Position numbers and translations under genes: made by a program
Shown here: positions 22,773 through 34,467 of the stretch, in pieces
How the letters are laid out: each line of letters begins with the position of its first letter
Numbering within the stretch: the first letter of the stretch is position 1
From: Theristus sp. LFF4_11
Taxonomy: Eukaryota; Nematoda; Chromadorea; Monhysterida; Xyalidae
DNA length: 64,000 bases
NCBI GenBank assembly: GCA_030248135.1
Contig: JASANC010001008.1
Coordinates: 1 to 64,000 of the forward strand
Direction of reading: 5' to 3'
Notes under the pieces: generated by a model
Databases searched by the model: none
Seen by the model: the letters and a program-made list of their open reading frames with translations, nothing else
What the model was told of the DNA's origin: nothing

Positions 22773-24544
22773 GGTTGTTAAAAAAAACAAAAATCGTCAT
22801 TTTTGTTTAAAAAAAAAAAAATTTTTTTTTAAAAAATTTCAAAAATCAAAGTTGTGCTAAATCAATCAGGGAGTCCGAAGAACCACATATGATATGCAAG
22901 CGCCTCCCGAATGACTCCCATATGACGGAACTTTGCAGATTTTGTTTTGGTGACCTCAATTACCCCTTTTCCAAACCGTCACCATGCCTCTTCTTGTGTT
23001 TTGACCTCCAAAACGTCACTAATTGTCCCCAGCTAAACTAATGCTAAAGTGAAGACAAACATACCGCCTTGAAATTCGATCAATTCTTCTGATGATGTTG
23101 CGACGACACGACACGAAGCAGCTAGGGTTGTTAAAAAAAAAACGAAAATCGTCATTTGTTTTTTTTTTAATTTTTTTTTTTTTAAATTTCGAAAATCAAA
23201 GTTGTGCTAAATCAATCAGGGAGTCCGAAGAACCACATATGATATGCAAGCGCCTCCCGAATGACTCCCGTATGGCGGAACTTTGCTGATTTTGTTTTGG
23301 TGACCTCAATTACCCCTTTTCCAAACCGTCACCATGCCTCTTCTTGTGTTTTGACCTCCAAAACGTCACTAATTGTCCCCAGCTAAGCTAATGCTAAAGT
23401 GAAGACAAACATACCGCCTTGAAATTCGATCAATTCTTCTGATGGTGTCGCGACGACACGACACGAAGCAGCAACCAGACAACGTAGCGCTTGCAAACGG
23501 AGCAGCGAGCACAATCGGACGCTCTGCGAGGCGAATCGTCACCTTATCTGCATCGGAAATGGTAGGCTAAGCTTTGGGACTAGGGTTGTTAAAAAAAACA
23601 AAAATCGTCATTTTTGTTTTTTTTTTTAAATTTTTTTTTAAATTTCAAAAATCAAAGTTGTGCTAAATCAATCAGGGAGTCCGAAGAACCACATATGATA
23701 TGCAAGCGCCTCCCGAATGACACCCGTATGGCGGAACTTTGCAGATTTTGTTTTGGTGACCTCAATTACCCCTTTTCCAAACCGTCACCATGCCTCTTCT
23801 TGTGTTTTGACCTCCAAAACGTCACTAATTGTCCCCAGCTAAGCTAATGCTAAAGTGAAGACAAACATACCGCCTTGAAATTCGATCAATTCTTCTGATG
23901 GTGTCGCGACGACACGACACGAAGCAGCAACCAGACAACGTGGCGCTTGCAAACGGTGCAGCGAGCACAATCGGACGCTCTGCGAGGCTAATCGTCACCT
24001 TATCTGCATCGGAAATGGTAGGCTAAGCTTTGGGACGCTCAAAAACTTCATCGCAGATGTTGTCGAAGCCTAAAATCAGTCGGTAAAACGGCCCAAAATC
24101 GACTGCTAAAGGTTTTACGAGGTATAATCAAAGAAAATTTTTGTTGAACTTTAGAAAATTGTGCCAAAATTGAGGTTTCAGAGCATATTGGAGGAAAATT
24201 TTTCGAATTTAAAAAAAAAATCGGCATTTTTGTTTTTTTTAATCACTTTTTTTTTTAAATTTTTTCATTTTTGTTTAACAACCCTATTTGGGACGCTCAA
24301 AAACTTCATCGCAGATGTTGTCGAAGCCTAAAATCAGTCGGTAAAACGGCCCAAAATCGACTGCTAAAGGTTTTACGAGGTATAATCAAAGAAAATTTTT
24401 GTTGAACTTTCGAAAAATTGTGCCAAAATTGAGGTTTTCAGAGCATATTAGAGGAAAATTTTTCGAATTTAAAAAAAAAATCGGCATTTTTGTTTTTTTT
24501 AAATCACTTTAAAAAAAAATTTCATTTTTGTTTAACAACCCTAG
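22773..24544. repeat. TIR element family C, several partial copies
   Basis: Copies open with TAGGGTTGTTAAAAAAAAC at about 22771, 23123 and 23580; right ends TTTAACAACCCTA lie at 24273-24286 and 24531-24544. Internal landmarks are GGGAGTCCGAAGAACCACAT, CCTCCAAAACGTCACTAATT and GACGACACGACACGAAGCAG. The first two copies are truncated by the start of the next; the third is nearly full length, and a right half is duplicated. Layout and internal words resemble family D, so C and D are probably sister families. Confidence 0.75.
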
Positions 24545-25834
24545 TGGGGGGGGGGGTGGACCCCCCCACAGAAAATTTTGAAAAAATGCACCCCCCCCCC
24601 ATGGGACCCCCCTGGGGGGGTCCCACGTTACCATAGCTTGGACCCCCCCCCTCACTTTTTGGTCGGCACCCCTCCCCCCCCCACGCCACCATCCCCCCCC
24701 CCCCTTCTAAATTTTGTTTGGGCCCACGGTACTGGGGGGGCCTGGGGGGGGCGGCCCCCCCCCCCAAAAATTTTCGAATCTATCTCTATCGAACAAGTTT
24801 TTTCGGCTCAGCTATTATCAGTACCGTGGGCGGGGGGGGGGGGGGGGTTGACCCCCCCAGAGCACCAGAGACCGTCGGGTGGGGGGGGGGGGGGGGGCAC
24901 CGTGCCCCCCCCCTAAACCCGGGCACCCCCCCCCCCAATCGGCCCCCCCCCCCTCGAAATTTTGGCCGACACCCCCCCCCACACCCCCCATGAAATTTTG
25001 TCTGGCGGAGACCCCCCCCCCCAAAATTTTCTGCACACCCTAAATTTTTTTTCGAAAATCATGATTTTTTGTCTATAAAGTCCATAATATAAGCTGAACA
25101 TATGATAACTTGACCATCTTCATTGTAATTTCAAAGATTTTGCAGCTAAATTTAGCGTTTTTCCTTTAAAATTCAAGCGAAAAAATTTCATGGGGGGGGG
25201 TGGGGGGGGTGGACCCCCCCCGCAGAAAATTTTGAAAAAATGCACCCCCCCCCCCCCATGGGCCGGGCCCCCCCTGGGGGGGGGGGTCCCACGTTACCAT
25301 AGGTTGGACCCCCCCCTCACTTTTTGGTCGGCACCCCCCCCACGGCACCATACCCCCCCCTTCGAAAATTTGTTTGGGCCCACGGTACGGTTTGCCTACT
25401 TTATTCAAAAAGCGTGAAATAACCCGCGCTTTAAAAAACGCTTTGCATGAAGTTTTGCTATTTGCTCGATTTGCAATTGTCGGTAAACATTTTAGCTTAA
25501 AGAACTAAACGGATTCTAGCAGAACAGACGACAGAACTGAAAACGAAGAATGGGCTCGCTGCTCGCAGTGGACTGGACTGTTTCACTGACTGATTGCATG
25601 GCGACAGGAATTGGAACGGGTAGGTTTCAGAGAGCAGTACCGAAGTCGAAGATGATGGAAAAATAACTGCTTGAATTTGTTGAAAGACCGCACGCTAATA
25701 AGTGCGTCTTCGTCTGGTCCGTTTTTGTTGTTCATACAGCTTATCAGCTCAGCTCAACATCCAAATTCAACATCGAGTGAAAGAGACATTCGGTTTATTT
25801 ATGTCACTGCACGTTTTTTCCCTCTTCCATCCAG
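24545..25834. repeat. G/C-run elements and spacer
   Basis: 24545-24735 and 25195-25390 carry the motif CCCCCCTGGGGGGGTCCCAC and GGGCCCACGGTAC ends. 24820-25060 repeats the CAGTACCGTGGGC element. 25390-25834 is ordinary AT-rich sequence with a stray CAGTACCGAAG at about 25636. No gene seen apart from the candidate exon that follows. Confidence 0.5.
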
Positions 25835-25948
25835 GTGTCCCACAAACTCGCCGGCGTTTCATCCATCCGTGTTTGCACGACGACGTGATGGTTGACGACG
25901 TGACAGCCGACGGCGGCGTAAACGTGGAGTATTCAGAGAGGAACAATT
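25835..25948 (+). CDS. Candidate terminal exon, unknown
   Basis: A strong acceptor (TTTTTTCCCTCTTCCATCCAG) precedes an open frame that ends in TGA and would read HDDVMVDDVTADGGVNVEYS. It has a GC-rich, coding-like composition. No partner exon or homologue was recognised, so this may be chance. A family A fragment and the hAT-type element lie just downstream. Confidence 0.2.
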
Positions 25949-26023
25949 GATGATTCGACTGAAACACGCGAACGTGCTCAAGTTTGTTGGTGCCGCGTTT
26001 CTTGTCTGGCCTCGCCTCCACAG

Positions 26024-26564
26024 CAGTACCGAAGGCGAAAGCAAATTTTCGAGGGGGGGGGGGGGTGCCGAAAATTTTTCAGTGGGGGGTGTCAGTCATG
26101 GTACAGTGACACTCCCCAGGCGTGGGCCATGGGGGGGTGCACTATTGTAGAAAAATTTCTGGGGGGGTGCACACCCCCCACCCCACCCATGAGATTTTTT
26201 CGCTTTAATTTTGAAGGAAAAACGCTAAATTTTGCTGCAAAATCTTTGAAATTACAATGAAGAATGTCTAGTTACCATATTTTTAGCTTATATTATGGAC
26301 TTTAAGGACAAAAAATCATGATTTTTGAGCAAAAATTCATGATTTTTGGGTGGTCCGAGAAAATTTTTAGGGGGTGTCACTGTTACTTAGGTCCATGTAA
26401 GGGGGGGGGGGTGGGGTGTTTAGCAAATTTCGAGGGGGGGTGTGGATGGTCCAGTGTCAGGTTTTGGGGAGTGGGTGTCGCGTGACCCCTCCACCCCCCC
26501 CCCACGCGGAGGTCTCGGGTGCTTTGGGGGGGTGGGCCCCCAACCCCCCTCGTCTTCGGTACTG
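26024..26564. mobile_element. hAT-type non-autonomous element with 8-bp target duplication
   Basis: 541 bp bounded by CAGTACCGAAGGCGA and TCGTCTTCGGTACTG (terminal inverted repeat of about 11-15 bp). It is flanked on both sides by CTCCACAG (26016-26023 and 26565-26572). An 8-bp duplication with CAG...CTG ends is the hAT signature. The interior has G runs and an AT-rich core, with no transposase. The target appears to be a family A MITE, since CCACAGCAATGCATGC after it matches that family's core. Confidence 0.85.
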
Positions 26565-26572
26565 CTCCACAG

Positions 26573-28389
26573 CAATGCATGCGTCACGTGGTCACCAACC
26601 AATTGATCACTTGGCTGCTTTTGAATTGGGTTCACTTCACACAGTCCACTACCAACCTGTTCGATTTCTTGTGTGCACAAATTGCCTGAAACGATTCCCG
26701 ACGTTTACTCTTGCCGTTTTCCGGTAGTTTGTTGTTTTGTTAAGCTGAATCGCTGATTCAGATTTTTTTCAGAAATGTAAATGACAACCGTAAAACAGTA
26801 ACGACAACCGATGTCGCTCGTCGCTGTCACATCTCTCGCTGGCAGTCAATCAGTTGCCGCAAAACGTTGGATTACGCTTCTGACGGATAGTGCAGTTTTT
26901 ATGTCTTTTCGTTCCATATCTTTGTTGTTGTTTAAGTTGAAAAGCTAAAAAAAATTCATAGGAATCAACAAAGGCCGCGGACCGGCTGACGATTGCTGTG
27001 ACAAAATGACACGATTGGCATGTTGACTTGATGACAGGATGACAGGCTTCGTTTAAATTGGCAGGATTCGATTGAAGCCTAACACGAATCAAGCCGGACA
27101 GAACGAGGGCTTGGCGTATTTGATTGATTTGATTCTTGGCGTGTTTGCAGTGTTTCACAGTTCTTGAAATAAAAAAACGGATGTTGCAAAGTATGACCAT
27201 TTTGTGTAGCAAAAAATATTTGTGAATACTTGTAGCAATAGTAGCTTTTGTAGTTTATGCGCAAACAATAAAGAAACTGTTCCTGAACCTCAGCAAGTTG
27301 TCTGCAAGTTGTTGTCATCAATCCACTGTTACTCCGATCTCCGATGCCGTCTTGATTTTTTGTTGTTTAGTTTATTAACAGAAGCCTCGTTTGCAAGAGC
27401 TTGGTTTTTTGCTTTGACTAAGGAACAGAATCAATAAGCAACGTTCGATAAAAAAATGAAGGGTGTTTTTCCAGTCGGCTGTTGAGACAATGGCTCGGTT
27501 TTTTTCACTTATCAACGAGCTAACATTTCGAAAACGCTGTCAACAAGCCCTTCAGACGCACGCGACGTCGGTATCAGAAAATAATGTTGGTTTCTTCGTC
27601 TTTCGCAGTTTGTGTGGTTTGGTTTTTTAGTTTAAACATTTTAGCACACTCCTGATCTGAAAAGAAATTTTTAAAGATCCTGGTTATGAATCGGTAAGTT
27701 TTGACGCGTTTGGAGCATGTTTTAATCGCACGGGGACTGAGTGCGGGTCAGCGAGTGTGTGCTGTGCGTGTGCTGCATGCTCATTGGAAAGTGCAGGTGC
27801 AGCACCTCCACACGTGCGCGTGCGTTTTGAATAAAGAAGCATTACGCACGGTACTGGCTATTATCTATCTAAAAAAAAAAAATTTTAGCCAGCTATCTAT
27901 CTGAAAATTTTTGTCTTCGAAGACATAAAATAAGTCAATTTTTGACCAAAATTGACCTTTTTTGCTCGTAATTCTTGAAAATTTCGCTAATTTTAGGTAA
28001 AATACGCGTTTATACTTGATTTTTAGTGTATTTTTAGCATTATTTTGCTGTTTTTATAGCCTTTTAGCGTTTTAGCTATCTATCTATCAAATTTCAAAAT
28101 TTTGACCGGCCCCCCCCAAAGTCACATGGCCCGGTTGGCCCCCCCCCCGCGGCCCCCCCCCCCAAAATTTTCCAGCTATCTATCTATCTGGAAAGTTTGC
28201 TCCAGCTATCTATATCGGCCCCCCCCAACCCCCCGGCTCTGGAACAACCATGAGAACGAGGGGTTTCATTTGAGCCATCAATCAATCAGCGCGCTGCGAT
28301 AAAATTTGAGCGGACCCATATTTTGAAGGAGTACCCATATTTTGAAGGTGCGAGCTGAGCCGACCGCCGAGCAGAAAAATCATTCCATT
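26573..28389. other. Spacer before the methyltransferase gene
   Basis: AT-rich sequence without a convincing exon. 27850-28230 holds repeated CAGCTATCTATCT blocks joined to C runs. 28255-28340 is a short inverted copy of the GGGTCCGCTCAAAT repeat. The last 50 bp before 28390 should contain the promoter and 5' UTR of the downstream gene. Confidence 0.5.
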
Positions 28390-31300
28390 ATGTCAAAAAA
28401 GTGCAATGAAGACGACCCGGATGTTTTCGAAGTGGAAACAATTTTGTCGCACAAATTCCAGGTATGAGAAGAAAGAACGACAGTAGTGTTCCAAAAGTAA
28501 ATCAACAAATCCGGATCAAAAATCAGTTGTTTGCAATTCCTTCAGTCATTCAGTGGCTAGTTTCGTACAGATGAGGAGTTTACGATTTGAGGATTTTTAC
28601 TCACTTTTTTGCTCTAACTACCCAAAAAACGGTTTTATAAAATTGAGTAGTGGTGAGGAGTTTTTTGAGGAGTGCATTTTACCGCGTGACATTTCAGTTA
28701 TTACTCCGTTTTACACTACTATCACTCCTCACTTTTTTTAAAACACGACTCAACGACTCCCTTCAAAAATTTCCCCCCTCGCTACTCAACACCTCACTCA
28801 CTTGTAATTTTCTCACCTTGTCAAAAGAACTGACCGCAGGGTGACATTTTGATGTACAAACTGAAATGGCTCGGCTATCCGATGGAAGAGTGCACGTGGG
28901 AGCGTGACGCCAATCTTGAATCACCCGATTTGCTCGCCGAATATTGGTGCATGAATGCGGCGTCGCTTGACACGTCCGTTCAGCGCGACAAGGTTCGTCT
29001 CGCTGTTCTTTTGCTGTGCGTTTGCACAATGAGAAATGAAGAAAATTGAATGATATTTTTCCGTGAATAAAACCGGTTTCATTTTCGAAAAAAAACCAAG
29101 CAAAACCAAGGAGCAAAAACTTTCAGAATGCATGGTACGGGTAAATGCTGAGTCAATACGATAGTTTTAATCAAAAATCGCTTGAACTGAACTGAACTCA
29201 ACTGAATATATATTTTCTAATCGTTTCACGTGAAGAGTATTGCAATGATAAACACGAATAAAACAGAACATCAGAAACAGCGCACTCTGATGAAACAACA
29301 AATATTCGATTTCGTGCAGGTATTCGGTAGTCATTACTTTTAAAATCTTGGTGATGGTGAAGTCGTGAAAGCAATGAGCTTGGTATTTTTTCCAGCGTGT
29401 AGTTGCCAAACGATTAGCTGATCTTCGTAATCCGCTTTGCAAGTCCGCACAGAACGATCGAAATCAAACACAATTGAATTTGTTTGACTAACTTCACAGT
29501 TTTGCCTTTTTTTGCAGACAGAGCAAGATCGAATGGACGCGAAACGCAATGAGCTTGCCGAGATTCTGGATCGATTTGCGACCGACTTTGGGCCGCACTC
29601 GGCGCAGGTAAGAAGAGTTGAATGAAGAGTCGTTGTCAAAACAAAAAACAGAAAATGTGCAAAACCGCTCGGGTTTAATTGTTACCAGACTCGCGCGACG
29701 GTATCGGGTACCGCCGGTGTGCAGCCCGCAAGAGCAAACTTTGCGAGTTTTGCTTCATTGCACCGGCTGCCTTGCAAATGGTGCACAGCCCCTACACCGG
29801 TGTCGTCAAAATGCCACGTCAAATGTCAATTTCTTGCGTGCAGCACACCGGTTTTTAGGGCTGCGCACATTGACACGCCACACCGTCCGCGAGCATGGTT
29901 GTTGCACTCGATCGTTTGGTATCATCAGCCGGGGACGTTTTTTTGCTCAAATGCTCTTGCTTCATAACACACCTAACAGAAGTCACAATTAGAACGTGTG
30001 CTTTTTGTCGCGTTTGAACAGTTAAAATTAACTGTGACAACATTTCATGCAAGCAAGAGTTTTGCGCTGTCTGCGCACGGTGCAAGTGGCGTGTTTTCTT
30101 ACAAAAGCAAGCTGTGCGGTTTAGTTGAGCAATCAAAAATCAAATCAAGAACGCCCGTTCTCAGCGACGTGGCGCGACGTTCAGCGAGTTTTCGGTCGCG
30201 TGGGCCTTGCACCAGCGGCATTTGCACGCGCAGGCCGTCCGCATCGGCGAAATTTGCCGGCGGGCGAAAGAGCCGCCGATTTTCGTCGAGAACAACGTTG
30301 ACAGCGAATTGTTGCCGTCGTTCGAATTTGTCACCGGCCTTGTGAACGTCAGTGAGCGGACAAAACACATAAAATTATTTTTTCTTATTCTTGGTTTTTG
30401 CGGCGTCATGAAAGTCGTCGTGCGCCGGTTGACCAGTGTCACGTCATAGCGTTGCCCAGAATTGTGCTCTGTCGAATAATGTGCAGTAGGCTCTCAGCAC
30501 GAAGTTCCATTGGGTCTATCCGTGGCTTTGCTTTTGAAATCGATTGTTGTTTTGAAAGTCCCACGGAGAAGTTATTCTGAGTGATTGCTGGCACTGCGGA
30601 AATCGCATCGCGATTCGTTGTGCCACTGTTGCTTTTTAACGCAGACATGCCACAGCGCGAGTGGCTCCGTCGACTCAGAAGCTACAGTGCCGTTCGAGCG
30701 TCCACTTCCACCGTGCACCGATCGGTGTCCGTGCGTGGCGTCGCCGCATCCACTGGATCACCTTCGCTGTCATTGTCTGCCCGAATACGCGCAAAACGCG
30801 AGACGATACAAACTGGACAGCGGCCACCTCGACTTGGACCAACCGCAACACTGCCCCATCATCGAGTGCTCGTCGCGGTTGGTTGGTGGTTTTGGTTTGT
30901 TTGTTTTTTTTTCCAGTTCCATCCAACTTCGCTGACATACCCGTGTGCGACGACGGCGCTGTGGTGGAGCGTGGAGCACGCGACTACTGCTGTTGTCTAA
31001 CGCTGTGCGTGATGCGGCAACTCAATTTTTGGCCGCAACATGCAGCACGCCACTACCACGGCACACCATCGGATGGGAATCACCGTGTGCCCACGCGCCA
31101 GCGGGGGGGGGGGGGGCTGCACTGCAGCGGGCGCCAGCGTCCGAGCGATCTGGGCGTGATGGAAGGACGTCCGGCCGGACTGACGCATGACACGGAGCAG
31201 CGGCGACAGTCAGCACAACACACCACGGCGGCATTCATTCTAGATTGCGTCGTGTTCATGGCATCATGTGCTGTGTCAGTTCCTTCATCGCTTTTGAATC

Positions 31301-33751
31301 GCAAAAAGCATCCGCTTCCAGTTGCAGGACGTCATAGATTTGTTCGAGTAAAAAGAAGAAAGAAAACACGATTGCTTGTTCAAGACCGCGTGAGAAAATG
31401 TCGAAAAAAGACACTAGTTTCTGCCATTTTGTGGTTGTGCACAAATCTTGTAAAAACAGATTGCACTTGAAATATTGCAACATGACATGGTACTTTCGGC
31501 CATGAACACGACGGTTTCTTGTTTCGCAAGTGATCTGGACAAGTGCGTACCGAATGCTGCTGCTCCGCAGGTGTGCGTGCAAGGCACAATGCTCGATCTC
31601 AGCCGTCGCGCGCCACGGCCGCCGCGTGCCGCTCTGCCTCTATCGAACGCGCAAATACGGATGGGGCGTGAAAAGCGTTGGAGAGATCGCGCCCGGTCAA
31701 CTGGTGACCGTACTTGGCGGCGAGGTTCGTACTCACTGCACAGCACATTTGTCGATGACCAATGCACTTTTGGTCCAGAGAGACGTGTTTTTTGCGCATG
31801 GACATGACTGATGGTGTGTGATGTGTCTGTGAATGCAACATCAGTGAGAACACACTCACGTGCGATGAACCGTATCGTTCACGTCGCTGGTTGTTTCGCT
31901 TCATGAACGCACGTGAGTCAAAACGATATGCGTTCTCATGCAAGAATGCGCCGAACGAGGCATGGATGTGTGCTGAACAAATCATGTCTCGATTCGGCCG
32001 AAGCTGAGCGGAATCGTACGCAAACAAGAGTTCAGAAGATTGTCGTTTTACAAGTCAATTACCATGCGTGTTCCATCCGTCTGCAACACACTTTTGAGTT
32101 GTTCCGTTCCGTTTCTTTTGCTGCACAGTTACGCTTCCTTAAACCTGTCACTTTTTTTCGCAGTATACAGAGCTCACGAAAGCAGAAAGAACGGCATCGG
32201 AGTTGCAACAAAAAACATTCGGTCACAAATAAGGGGTGATTGATTTCAACCGAACAAAAAATCAATACATTCGTTTTTCTTGCTGTGACTCACAGTTTCG
32301 CATGCTCTCTCTATTCTGCGAACAAAACGTGACAGTCTTGAAACGAACATGTTTTACCCAGACTGTTAGAACTGTCTGTGGTAAAGCACCGTCGGCAGTT
32401 CTGCCTGGTGTCCGTCGCACTGACGAGCCAGGGCGCGCACCGCGCGTATGCGTCTACCTGGCGAAACCGCAAACAGCGAACGTCATGTATTCTGCGAGCG
32501 CAAAAGAACAACGGAGCAATTCGCCAAGAATGTCGTTCACACAGCTGATCAACAGCGCGCAACTGGCGGAGCGCTCGGTTGCGCTCGGCTGGATCCGCGA
32601 CCACGAGGCCAGTCTGTTGCTGTTCGAGCTGGCCGGCGGCGGTGACCACGCCGCGTTCGCTGTCGACATGAACGCCAGCGCGAATGCGTTTCGATTCGTC
32701 AATCACAGTGTAAGGAAGCCAGATAACGGACGTAAGCGAACAATTCGTACTACGTGTTATTCGAATGCAGACAATTGAGTGAGCCTGCCAACTTGGTTTG
32801 ATTATTTTGTGATTAATATGATGAGCTTTTTTACATGTGCGTACGTGCTGTGTTGTGCGGGGTGCAACGAGATGCGTGCGAACACCAGTGCGGTGGCGGC
32901 TCGGTTCCCCGCACGCCCGCACCGCAACTCGGTGTTCAGCCTGAGAATCTCCTTGCGCAAGTCGGGCGCATCATCGACTTGGCGGGCGCCACGCCACTGT
33001 CTCGCAATGGATTCGCACGGGTCTCTCTAATCGGGACTGTGAAGCCGTGGCGCGTGCATGATTGATTGGCGCGCTCGCTGTGTTGTTCCATTACACAGTC
33101 AATCAGCATGCGCTCAAGAGACTCGACTCCACTCAAACGAGCCGACTCTCGTTTTTCCAGTGTCGCCCAAACCTGACGCTGCACTCGATCGTCGGCGACT
33201 TCGGCGATCGTGCACCGTCGTTTGCGTTGTTCGCGAATCGCGCCATACCGCCGGAGACGGAGCTGACGTTCGACTATGGAGTGCCGCCGATCGAACAGGA
33301 CGACTACAATCGACCGGACACGGACGATGAAAATGGTACGACTCCTGGTCGGTCGCAAGACCGCGCACGCCGTGTTAAGGCTGGCGGCTTCTTTTCCGCA
33401 ACGCACGCAGCACCCGGTTTGAAGGTCTTGGCGCGTCCTTGGCTGTTCGGTTCTGGCTTTTGGCTTTTAACAAGCATAAGCCAATGCATTTTGCAGTGGG
33501 AACCACATTTTGGGAGCGTTTATCGGCGACAGCTTCTTCTCGTCTAAACATTTTTCATTTTTTCCTTCTCAGAAAACCCGATGCACCTCGCGTCTCGGTC
33601 GAGCAACGAGAAACGCTGTGTAACGTCGCGACATCAGCAGAAATCGGCGAAAGCGGACAAATCGAAAACGGCGGCCGAACGTTTCCGAAAACAAAAGATG
33701 CCCTGTCTGTGCGGTCAGACCGGTTGTCGCCAAGTTTTGTATCGCTATTAA
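28390..33751 (+). CDS. Su(var)3-9: SU(VAR)3-9-like histone H3K9 methyltransferase
   Basis: Complete nine-exon gene, 467 codons, all joins in phase: 28390-28461, 28840-28992, 29518-29607, 30165-30347, 30645-30877, 31571-31724, 32545-32709, 33161-33335, 33573-33751 (stop TAA). Residues about 11-65 are a chromodomain (FEVETILSHKF, YKLKWLGYPMEECTWE), which binds methylated histone tails. Residues 150-260 form the pre-SET zinc cluster (IFVENNVDSE, CTDRCPC, RCHC, IIECSSRCACKAQC). The SET domain shows YGWGVKSVGEIAPGQLV, FRFVNHSCRPNLTLHS and ETELTFDYG. The post-SET CLCGQTGC follows, then the C-terminus. This is the SUV39H/Clr4 layout; such enzymes methylate H3K9 in heterochromatin. Odd points: the usual EYVGE reads TVLGGE, and the DAAYYGN stretch reads DMNASAN, so two conserved aromatic positions are lost. 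The start Met directly precedes the chromodomain, as in short SUV39H forms. Confidence 0.94.
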
Positions 33752-34467
33752 AGAGTGTCGAAACAAGCTTGAACATTGGCCAGAAATTTACCACCCTGCT
33801 GTGACTACTGTACGGTTTCACTTGAACTTTACGGCCCATGGTGTACGGTTTCTCTAAAATTTTGCGGCCCACTACGTGCTATGCGGTTCTTCGATTACAT
33901 TACCGCCTACTGCGGGTGGTTTCTACCATATTCGGTCTCGAAACGATTTGACGTCACTCGTGATTGTCAGGGGAGTCTGCACAAACAAAGCTTTTCGACC
34001 GGTTTTTCTAACACGTCACGATCAAAGACCGTTGAGTACATGCATAGTTGAGATCGCATGCAGTAGAAACCGCGTTACTGGGGTTGAAAATTTTTGTCGT
34101 TCGACTGCTGTTCTCAGCGACAGTTCGATTCACATGGTCTCGACATTTTTTGCTAAACTGGTATTTTTTCAAATCGGTGCTGGAAATAATAGTGAAGGAC
34201 GAAATGTACAGTGAGTATCTCATGGTATCGCAAACATGAAGGCGTGAAACTGGATAAAAATGAAAAGAAATCTAAACAATATATACAATGTAAATGTTTT
34301 GCCGTCTCAACGATGGATCACTGCACTCTGACGCGGCGAAATGAATCACACACAAAGAAAAAACAATCTGCAGAAAAGAATGAAACTATGAATTATGGTG
34401 TTCGTGCTGAATTTCGGTTTTTGAAAAAGTCCATCAGTCTACGGCTGCCAGTCTGTCCGGCGGCGAC
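33752..34467. other. Spacer between convergent genes
   Basis: About 700 bp between the methyltransferase stop and the end of the minus-strand gene. A short direct repeat (TACGGTTTC, GGCCCA) occurs at 33810-33870. No exon or known element was seen. Confidence 0.4.

Noticed and set aside
30661..31470. Plus-strand open frame of 269 codons
   Set aside because: It overlaps the methyltransferase pre-SET exon in a different frame and runs through the following intron; the SET-family reading is clearly the real one.
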